Assembly: GCA_900546675.1 (NCBI GenBank) | Contig: URDQ01000045.1 | Coordinates: forward strand, 1 to 17,088 | DNA: 17,088 nucleotides | Reading direction: 5' to 3' | From: an uncultured Porphyromonas sp. | GTDB taxonomy: Bacteria > Bacteroidota > Bacteroidia > Bacteroidales > Porphyromonadaceae | Shown: positions 1 through 5,951 of the stretch, piece after piece | How the letters are laid out: each line of letters starts with the position of its first letter | How positions within the stretch are numbered: the stretch's first letter is position 1 | Notes under the pieces: model-generated | Database searches by the model: none | Told to the model about the DNA's origin: nothing | Seen by the model: only the letters and a program-made list of their open reading frames with translations | Made by a program: the position numbers and the translations under genes

Positions 1-58
1 GAGTACCATCTCAGTAACACCTTCCCAACTGTGTACTTTTTTCAGGAAGAGGACAATA

Positions 59-219
59 TCCACGTGGAAAATCTCAAATCTCCACGTGGATATTTTTTAT
101 TTTCCTCGTGGGCGTCATTCATTTCCTCCGAAGTTTCATTTGATTCCTCCGAAGAATTTTTTCTCCCCCACGAGGAAAATAAAAATTCTCCACGTGGGTA
201 TTTCGAAATATCCACGTGG
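59..219. repeat. Six-box symmetric repeat element, copy 1
   Basis: Six 9-bp boxes of the form tccacgtgg (or tcctcgtgg / cccacgagg) start at 59, 81, 103, 167, 189 and 211, giving steps of 22, 22, 64, 22 and 22. All are symmetric about one centre near 139. The inner halves 81-112 and 167-198 form an inverted repeat matching at 29 of 32 positions around a 54-nt loop. The loop carries a direct repeat ttcctccgaag (123-133, 144-154). A second element at 11306-11466 has the same box spacing and a similar core. The function is unknown. A protein-binding array, a structured RNA or a non-autonomous mobile element are all possible. Confidence 0.85.
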
Positions 220-323
220 AGATCACTTTTCACCGACACAGCTCCGTATCGATATGTAGTCGGGTCTAAATTATTATAACAAGCCGGCGTCTAATTTGCC
301 CAGCTAGGGGTGACGCATCGTGA

Positions 324-339
324 GACTGTTGCAATAGTC
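324..339. repeat. 16-bp near-palindrome gactgttgcaatagtc, copy 1
   Basis: The 16-mer is a palindrome apart from one symmetric mismatch pair. It abuts the stop codon of the minus-strand exonuclease-family gene. An identical 16-mer lies at 10586-10601, just after the stop of the S41 peptidase gene. No T-run follows it, so it is not an ordinary intrinsic terminator by itself. Confidence 0.75.
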
Positions 340-1392
340 TTAGTAGAGGAGGGTGGCGACGAGCGGGAGGTGGTCGCTGGGACCGGCGAGGTAGCTGTCG
401 CCGCCGTACGTTCGTCGTGGACGACCCCACGGGGCTGGGCTCTCGTGCATGTACTTCTGTGGGGGCAGGGCTATGCGTACCGTCTTTAGCTCTAGATGCG
501 GATAGCGCGTCTCGGCAAGTAGCGTGCAGGAGACGAAGAGCCGGTCGATGCGCTCCCAGTAGCCTCGGTAATAGTAGCTCCCTGGGGGCATCGTCTTGAG
601 TTGCTCGTCGGTGAATGGTGGCGTGAGGTCTACCATAGCTAACAAATCGCTTTGAGATAGGTAGGTGTGGTAGGAGGCAGCCCAGCTGTCGGTCAAGCCA
701 TCTTCTGGCGTGGCGTTGAAGTCGCCCACGACGATGATGCTTTGCTCAGGATTAACCCTCAAGAGGCTATCAGTACGCGTGCGGAGCATCTCGATGAGCG
801 CAGCACGAGCAGCCTCGGCGGTAGCTCCTCCTCGGCGTGAGGGGAGGTGGCAAACGATGAGCGAGAGCGGTGCTGCGGAGGGGAGACGACCGGAGACGAA
901 GAGCAGGTTGCGTGTCGGGTAGATGCTGTCGGGCGTGATGCGGAGGGGCCACTCCTCGGTCTGCTCTACGGCAAAGCGGTCTGCGTCATAGAGCAGTGCC
1001 ACGTGAGAGCCACGGCGGTCGGAGCCTGTGGCGCAGATGGTCTTGTAGTTGCCCCCTCGTAAGAGCGTATGGTGCGACAGCTGTTCGAGTGCCTCTACGC
1101 TCTCGACCTCTTGTAGTGCTATGAAAGCGGGTATATCCCAAGCGGTCGCATAGGAGATCACCTCGGCTAGCTGATGGCACTTGCGCTTCATACGCTCTGC
1201 CGTCCACCCTTTGCGGGCCGTGGGGAGATACTCACGATCATCCCATCGGGTGCTGGGGATGGTGTCAAAGAGGTTCTCCACATTGTATGAGACGATGGTA
1301 AACCTCTGCTGTGCTACCAAGCAGTAGCCACTGCCTAAGAGCAAAAAGAATAGCACGAACCCACGGAAGTCTAGGAAGATGGAGCTGGTCAT
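340..1392 (-). CDS. Exported endonuclease/exonuclease/phosphatase-family protein
   Basis: This is a predicted metal-dependent phosphoesterase of the DNase I/exonuclease III/sphingomyelinase (EEP) fold. From the chosen start it has 350 residues. It begins with a hydrophobic signal peptide ending near LVAQQ, followed by YNVENLFD, a metal-ligand Glu in ALQEVE, GDFNATP (Asp224, Asn226) and the C-terminal SDHLP (His341), which are the hallmark motifs in the expected order. An ATG 30 nt upstream (1422) is in frame but lies in the loop of the upstream gene's terminator hairpin, so the ATG at 1392, just past the T-run, is preferred. The substrate (DNA, nucleotide, phospholipid) cannot be told from sequence. 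Secretion suggests nutrient or phosphate scavenging, which is inference. Confidence 0.85.
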   Translation of the reverse strand: MTSSIFLDFRGFVLFFLLLGSGYCLVAQQRFTIVSYNVENLFDTIPSTRWDDREYLPTARKGWTAERMKRKCHQLAEVISYATAWDIPAFIALQEVESVEALEQLSHHTLLRGGNYKTICATGSDRRGSHVALLYDADRFAVEQTEEWPLRITPDSIYPTRNLLFVSGRLPSAAPLSLIVCHLPSRRGGATAEAARAALIEMLRTRTDSLLRVNPEQSIIVVGDFNATPEDGLTDSWAASYHTYLSQSDLLAMVDLTPPFTDEQLKTMPPGSYYYRGYWERIDRLFVSCTLLAETRYPHLELKTVRIALPPQKYMHESPAPWGRPRRTYGGDSYLAGPSDHLPLVATLLY

Positions 1393-1399
1393 CTCAAAT

Positions 1400-1453
1400 A
1401 AAAAAGGAAGCGACGCTCCCATAGAGTCTACTGTCTCTACGAGAGCGTCGCTT
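1400..1453 (-). terminator. Rho-independent terminator of the pepE-luxS-pepO operon
   Basis: A perfect 11-bp stem (1408-1418 with 1443-1453) carries an inner 5-bp pairing. Read on the minus strand it is followed by CC and a run of T at 1400-1406. It sits 22 nt after the stop of the M13 peptidase gene and overlaps the upstream in-frame ATG of the next gene. Confidence 0.85.
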
Positions 1454-1474
1454 TACGTTGATATAGTGTCTAGA

Positions 1475-3523
1475 TTACCAGACCACGACACGCTCCTCAG
1501 GAGCAATGTACATGGGGTCGCCAGGCTGGACGTTGAATGCCTCATAGAAGGCATCAACGTTCTTCAGTGCCTGATTGACACGGTTGATGCCCAAGCTGTG
1601 TGGGTCGATCTTGGTCAGACGAACCTCCTCCTCGGGAGTGATGTTTTGTCCCCATACACGAGCGTAACCGATGAAGAAGCGCTGTGCTGGTGTGAAGCCG
1701 TCGATCTTCTCGACCGTCTTGCCCTCGAGCTGCTTCTGGAGTGCTAGGTAAGAGACAAGGAGACCGCCCTGGTCAGCGATATTCTCACCGAGCGTTAGGT
1801 GACCATCAGCGTTGAGGTTGTCATTGATCTTGATCTGGCTGAACTGCTGAGCGAGACGCTCTGTAGAGGTTTTGAAGTTGTTCTTGTCAGCGTCAGTCCA
1901 CCAGTTGTTCATATTACCGACAGCGTCAAAGGCACTACCCTGATCGTCAAATCCGTGCGTCATCTCATGACCGATGACTACACCGATAGCACCGTAGTTG
2001 ACAGCGTCATCAGCGTTGATATTGAAGAAAGGAGGCTGTAGGATACCAGCTGGGAAGCAGATCTCATTCGTTGTAGGCATGTAGTAAGCGTTGACGTCCT
2101 GAGGATTCATGAGCCAGCGAGAGCGATCGACTGGCTGACCCAGCTCAGACATATTGAAGTCGTGCTCGAACTGGATAGCGCAGCGGAGGTTCTCCACAAA
2201 GCTATTGTCCTCAGAGATGTTGAGCTTAGAGTAGTCCTTCCACTTGTCAGGGTAACCGATCTTGACAGTGAAGTTAGAGAGCTTCTCGATAGCCTTCTGC
2301 TTCGTATCGCTAGACATCCACTCGAGCTGAGAGATGCGATCCTTGAGCGCAGCCTGTAGGTTGCTAATCATCGTCTCCATACGCTCCTTAGCCTCTGCGG
2401 GGAAGTACTTCTTGACATAGACCTCGCCAAGTGCCTCACCAAGCGTGCCATTGAGGAGGTTGACAGCACGACGCCAGCGTGGGTGCATCTCCTTGACACC
2501 TGAGAGTGTGGTGGAGTAGAAGTCGAAGCTAGCCTGTACAAAGTCGTCTGAGAGATAGTTAGCATAGCCGTCGATGGTCTGTGCTAGGAGGTAATCCTTG
2601 AGTGCCTGTAGGTCTGCCGTGGGGAACCACTTGCTAAACTTCTTGAAGAAGTCTAGCTGACCACCATTCCAAGACTCTAGATTCTGAAGGTTACGACCCT
2701 CGATGTAACGAGCCCAGTCAAAGCCAGGGTTGTCAGCGACAAACTGCTTGACCTCGACCTTGTTGAAGTTGCGCTCTACATCACGCAGCTCCGTCTGCGA
2801 GTAGCACATATCAGCGAGTACGTTGCTGATAGCGATATTGTTCTTCGCAATGCGCTGCGCATCCTCGGCAGAGTAGCCAGCGAGCTGAGCGATGCGCTCG
2901 ATGTACTGGTTGTATGCCTTGATGATCTCCGCATTCTTTGGGTCTGTGTAGTACTCCTTGTTGCCCAAAGCTAGACCAGTCTGATTGAGGTTGAAGATAT
3001 TCATATCGCTATTCTCAGCATCGGCCATAACGTAGGTGCCGAAGAAGGTAGCATCTCCCTTGTTGTCCTGCTGAGCAGCGAAGTCTACGAGTGCCTCCCT
3101 AGAGTCAATTGCCTCGATAGCCTTTAGTTCGTCTAGGATAGGCTGAGCGCCTAGCTCGTTGCGCTTGACACTGTCGATAGCCTGCTTGTATAGTACAGAG
3201 ACACGATACTCATTGGTACCAGCCTTGTAGCTACCCTGAGCTAGCTCATCGACGATGCCGTGGATCTGCTCGAGCGAGCGGTCACGTAGCACGTCGAAGG
3301 TGCCGAAGCGACTGTAAGCCGGCTTCAGTGGGTTAGCCTTGATCCAGCCACCATTGACATAGTGGTAGAAGTCATCCTGTGGACGCACGAGGGTGTCCAT
3401 ATCAGCTAGATTGATAGCTGGGACGATCTCCTCATTGGTTTGAGTCTCCTGCTTTTTGTTACAAGCAGAGAACGTAATAGATGCTGCGCATAGAGCAGCA
3501 ACTAGTAGTTTGCGATTGTTCAT
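1475..3523 (-). CDS. pepO: M13-family metalloendopeptidase lipoprotein (PepO/neprilysin-like)
   Basis: This is a zinc endopeptidase of family M13, which cleaves peptides in the envelope or periplasm. From the chosen start it has 682 residues, the usual size. The N-terminus is a lipoprotein signal peptide with the box FSAC (Cys21) and a short polar linker. The catalytic signature HEMTH lies at residues 519-523, the third zinc ligand region ENIAD at 580-584, and the substrate-binding stretch NAYYMP before them. A longer form starting at 3553 is in frame, but the first ten residues would precede the signal peptide, so 3523 is preferred. The C-terminus ends in VVW; many relatives have a Cys near that position and this one does not. 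It is the last gene before a strong terminator. Homologues in Porphyromonas gingivalis are called PepO. Confidence 0.93.
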   Translation of the reverse strand: MNNRKLLVAALCAASITFSACNKKQETQTNEEIVPAINLADMDTLVRPQDDFYHYVNGGWIKANPLKPAYSRFGTFDVLRDRSLEQIHGIVDELAQGSYKAGTNEYRVSVLYKQAIDSVKRNELGAQPILDELKAIEAIDSREALVDFAAQQDNKGDATFFGTYVMADAENSDMNIFNLNQTGLALGNKEYYTDPKNAEIIKAYNQYIERIAQLAGYSAEDAQRIAKNNIAISNVLADMCYSQTELRDVERNFNKVEVKQFVADNPGFDWARYIEGRNLQNLESWNGGQLDFFKKFSKWFPTADLQALKDYLLAQTIDGYANYLSDDFVQASFDFYSTTLSGVKEMHPRWRRAVNLLNGTLGEALGEVYVKKYFPAEAKERMETMISNLQAALKDRISQLEWMSSDTKQKAIEKLSNFTVKIGYPDKWKDYSKLNISEDNSFVENLRCAIQFEHDFNMSELGQPVDRSRWLMNPQDVNAYYMPTTNEICFPAGILQPPFFNINADDAVNYGAIGVVIGHEMTHGFDDQGSAFDAVGNMNNWWTDADKNNFKTSTERLAQQFSQIKINDNLNADGHLTLGENIADQGGLLVSYLALQKQLEGKTVEKIDGFTPAQRFFIGYARVWGQNITPEEEVRLTKIDPHSLGINRVNQALKNVDAFYEAFNVQPGDPMYIAPEERVVVW

Positions 3524-3573
3524 ATTCGATTGTTCGATTTCAAAATGATTCATTAGTAGAGGGAGAGCCTGCC

Positions 3574-4479
3574 CTAGAGTAGAGGTGAGGGATACTCTCC
3601 TGCGTCGGTCAGCTTCGCTAGATGCTCTATGACCATATCACGGTCAGAGGCATAGGTTGCACCAAACCAGCGAGCATCGGTACTCAAGACCTGTACCTGC
3701 GCCAGTCCCTGACGGATGAGCGTGTCGACAACTGTCGGGATAAAGAACTCCGACGTTGGCTCGTTGATATGATCCCTGAGGAAGTCCGCAAAGAGTCTCT
3801 CAGAGTGCTCCAAGTAGTCCGGCGTAAAGCCCCAGAGATTCATCGATACGAGTGTACCACGAGCTATGGAGAGCTTCTTGCCGTCGTGCATACTGACTAT
3901 CTCGTGGCTCTCATTCTCGTGGATATTCTTATGCTCGGTGATGTGCATCAGGTAGCCTTCAGGCGAAGCTTTACATACGCCACGGCTCACACTACCCTCA
4001 GCCGTGAGTGTACTCTCGATGTCGTAAGCAACCATACAGTAGGCACCACGACTATCAGCGGGAAGCTGGGAGAGGTAGTCACTCATCGTCTGAAAAGCCT
4101 CACGACCATAGAAGTCGTCAGCATTGATCACTGCAAAAGGGCCTTCGATCTCGGGTGCCGCCATCATCAGGGCGTGGTTAGTACCCCACGGCTTAGTGCG
4201 CTCATCAGGAGCGGTAAAGCCCTCGGGCAGAGAGTCTATCTCCTGATAGACGACCGCCGTGTCTATAGCCTTTTGGTACTTCTGTAGCACCTGCTCCTTA
4301 AATTGCTCTGCAAAGGCGTGACGTATGACAAAGACCACCTTGCCAAAGCCTGCTCGGATCGCATCAAAGACCGAGTAGTCCATAATACTCTCGCCCGCAG
4401 GGCCCAACTTGTCTAGCTGCTTAAGTCCGCCATAGCGACTGCCCATGCCAGCAGCCATAATGACTAGTGTAGGTTTCAT
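3574..4479 (-). CDS. Sugar-phosphate nucleotidyltransferase (NTP_transferase family)
   Basis: This is a Rossmann-like nucleotidyltransferase of about 300 residues that probably makes an NDP-sugar from a sugar-1-phosphate and NTP. The N-terminal nucleotide loop reads MAAGMGSRYGGLKQL (residues 8-22), and the metal-binding region NADDFYG lies at 119-125 with Asp121/Asp122. The C-terminal part (from about 200) has no extra acyltransferase or hexapeptide repeat domain. The specificity (UTP-glucose-1-phosphate or another) cannot be decided from these motifs. It sits 67 nt after luxS and 50 nt before the M13 peptidase start on the same strand, with no Bacteroidota promoter box visible in either gap, so co-transcription is likely. 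Confidence 0.85.
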   Translation of the reverse strand: MKPTLVIMAAGMGSRYGGLKQLDKLGPAGESIMDYSVFDAIRAGFGKVVFVIRHAFAEQFKEQVLQKYQKAIDTAVVYQEIDSLPEGFTAPDERTKPWGTNHALMMAAPEIEGPFAVINADDFYGREAFQTMSDYLSQLPADSRGAYCMVAYDIESTLTAEGSVSRGVCKASPEGYLMHITEHKNIHENESHEIVSMHDGKKLSIARGTLVSMNLWGFTPDYLEHSERLFADFLRDHINEPTSEFFIPTVVDTLIRQGLAQVQVLSTDARWFGATYASDRDMVIEHLAKLTDAGEYPSPLL

Positions 4480-4546
4480 TCGATCGTTAGTTGTTAAGTG
4501 AGTGTAGGGAGCGTCACTCTATGAGAAGAGCGTACTCCTTTTTCTA

Positions 4547-5026
4547 TTATTGAGGATAGTGTGTATTTGAGTCGTCTAGATGCTCTAGCACCTCTTCGAG
4601 ATAGCGCCGTGACTCCTCACGTGCCAGCTCTAGGTTGTGTAGCTTGTAGTTGCCACAGTCACGAGGAGCCACACCAGGCACGGCACCCTCATAGTGCGCT
4701 ACAAAGTCAAAGGCACGACGGAGCAGGTCTGCTATATCAAGCGGATTAAGGTCTCCTACCATAATCAGGTAGTTACCCGTCAAGCAACCCATCGGTCCCC
4801 AATAGATGATACGATTGCCCCACTCGGGGTCGTTACGCAGATAGGTCGCTACGAGATGCTCTATCGTATGCAGCGCACTCAAGTCGAGGACTGGCTCACG
4901 ATTGGGAGCCTTCATACGTACGTCGAAGGTGGTCACCACCCGATCCCCCACGAGGTCACGACGAGAGACATAGACACCACGCTTGAGACGCTCGTGATCT
5001 ATGGTAAAGCTTGGGATATCCTTCAT
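4547..5026 (-). CDS. luxS: S-ribosylhomocysteine lyase LuxS (AI-2 synthase)
   Basis: LuxS splits S-ribosylhomocysteine into homocysteine and DPD, the precursor of autoinducer-2, in the activated methyl cycle. The 159-residue protein has the full family pattern: the SFTIDH start, TTFDVRMKAPN (32-42), the metal site HTIEH (His53, Glu56, His57), the GPMGC segment with catalytic Cys81, and CGNY with the third metal ligand Cys124. No key residue is missing. It lies only 18 nt downstream of the pepE stop and is probably translated from the same mRNA. The partner nucleosidase gene (pfs/mtnN) is not in this window. Confidence 0.97.
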   Translation of the reverse strand: MKDIPSFTIDHERLKRGVYVSRRDLVGDRVVTTFDVRMKAPNREPVLDLSALHTIEHLVATYLRNDPEWGNRIIYWGPMGCLTGNYLIMVGDLNPLDIADLLRRAFDFVAHYEGAVPGVAPRDCGNYKLHNLELAREESRRYLEEVLEHLDDSNTHYPQ

Positions 5027-5044
5027 TACTTCAGATCACGTAAG

Positions 5045-5767
5045 TTACTTTTTCTCGCTATACTCGAGTACTCCAGGCTCTATCTCTAGTGGGTTGTCGT
5101 AGAAGGTAGGATAGTTAAAGAGTCGAGCCGTACGCTCTCCCCACAGTGTGATCTTGTCGCCTGTGATGTGAAGGATACTTCCCTCTCGCAGACCTAGCAC
5201 GTCGCAGTTGGGATTGTACTTAACAAACTCACGGATACGCTGCTCGCGCGTCTCACCGCCATGTCCCTCAGGATGCGCATCGAGGTAGTGCGGGTTAATC
5301 TGGAAGGAGATCAGTCCCAGCGCCTGCGTCGTATCGGGATTGCAGATGGGCATATCGTTTGTCGTCATAATCGTTGGGCAGGCGAGGTTAGAGCCAGCGC
5401 TCCAGCCCACGTATGGGATGCCATCCTCGAGGACACGCTCGCGAATCAGCTTCATAGCGCCCATATCTTGTAGTTGCTTGAGGAGTGCCCACGTATTGCC
5501 ACCACCTACCATAATAGCCTGAGCAGAGGCGATAGCTTGTAGTGGCTTCTCGTAGGTGTGTAGTCCTGTCACATTAACCCCGTAGCCACCGAGTGCATTA
5601 TTAACCTTGGCCACATACTCATCCCAGCTATAGGTGATAGCGGCATAAGGGACAAAGAGTACATCCTGAGCCACTGGACCTAGGAAGCGACCGATCTCCT
5701 CGGCAGCATAACCTAGATAGGGCTGCCCCTGAGACGCGGAGTTGGATATCAGTAAGAGTTTCTTCAT
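5045..5767 (-). CDS. pepE: Dipeptidase E (alpha-aspartyl dipeptidase, family S51)
   Basis: This cytoplasmic serine dipeptidase cleaves N-terminal Asp-Xaa dipeptides. The 240-residue protein carries the S51 signatures: GGGNTW (88-93), nucleophile Ser123 in GWSAGS, Asp138 in TTNDMP and His160 in NPHY. These have exactly the spacing of the Ser/Asp/His set of E. coli PepE (120/135/157). The GETREQRIRE motif follows. The frame stays open upstream to 5824, but the extra 19 residues are unlike the family and overlap the promoter box at 5801-5808, so the ATG at 5767 is the start. It heads the minus-strand cluster with luxS. Confidence 0.95.
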   Translation of the reverse strand: MKKLLLISNSASQGQPYLGYAAEEIGRFLGPVAQDVLFVPYAAITYSWDEYVAKVNNALGGYGVNVTGLHTYEKPLQAIASAQAIMVGGGNTWALLKQLQDMGAMKLIRERVLEDGIPYVGWSAGSNLACPTIMTTNDMPICNPDTTQALGLISFQINPHYLDAHPEGHGGETREQRIREFVKYNPNCDVLGLREGSILHITGDKITLWGERTARLFNYPTFYDNPLEIEPGVLEYSEKK

Positions 5768-5800
5768 GTCTATACCAGATTGGTTGAGATAATCTAGTCG

Positions 5801-5808
5801 CAAAGGTA
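5801..5808 (-). promoter_or_regulatory. Bacteroidota -7 box (TACCTTTG) for pepE-luxS
   Basis: The minus strand reads TACCTTTG, a full match to the Bacteroidota TAnnTTTG element, 33 nt upstream of the chosen pepE ATG. No good -33 TTTG is seen at the usual 19-nt distance, so this is a one-element match. Confidence 0.6.
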
Positions 5809-5840
5809 CAAAATAGAAACACACGACTCCACATTATAAT

Positions 5841-5866
5841 GGTTAGAGATTAGAAGTTAGAGAAGG
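5841..5866. repeat. TTAGAGA/TTAGAAG-type short tandem repeat
   Basis: The stretch contains ttagagattagaagttagag, a degenerate 7-nt repeat, in the divergent gap between pepE and parC. Related stretches occur at 14656-14679 and, on the other strand, 11262-11301. Confidence 0.5.
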
Positions 5867-5896
5867 TGCCTATCATCGGACGCACTGCGAGGAGGA

Positions 5897-5929
5897 TTTA
5901 TCACCTTTTGCAGAAAAGTCGTACCTTCG
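5897..5929 (+). promoter_or_regulatory. Candidate parC promoter
   Basis: TACCTTCG at 5922-5929 is one base off the TAnnTTTG element, and ttta at 5897-5900 is a weak -33 match at 21 nt. The box ends 22 nt before the parC ATG. Confidence 0.4.
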
Positions 5930-5951
5930 TAACGGCACCAACCGAACAGAT

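Larger units (their letters stand above)
1..339. other. Intergenic region with repeats, no supported gene
   Basis: No convincing gene is seen here. Two plus-strand frames and one minus-strand frame stay open across 42-279, but this follows from the palindromic repeat at 59-219 and not from recognisable protein sequence. One plus frame is open from the window edge, so the tail of an upstream gene running into the element cannot be fully excluded. Positions 220-322 hold nothing I can assign. Confidence 0.6.

Noticed and set aside
59..219. CRISPR array
   Set aside because: Repeat units are about 9 bp at 22-bp steps with dyad symmetry, not 24-40 bp direct repeats with unique spacers, and there are no cas genes.
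31..279. 82-codon plus frame and a 65-codon minus frame (42-239) at the left edge
   Set aside because: Both follow the palindromic repeat, give similar peptides by symmetry, and the equivalent frame in copy 2 has a stop codon.
4515..4545. Hairpin followed by tttttctatt on the plus strand between luxS and the nucleotidyltransferase gene
   Set aside because: It would terminate plus-strand transcription where no plus gene exists. The stem has a large internal loop, and on the minus strand no T-run follows, so it is not an operon terminator.
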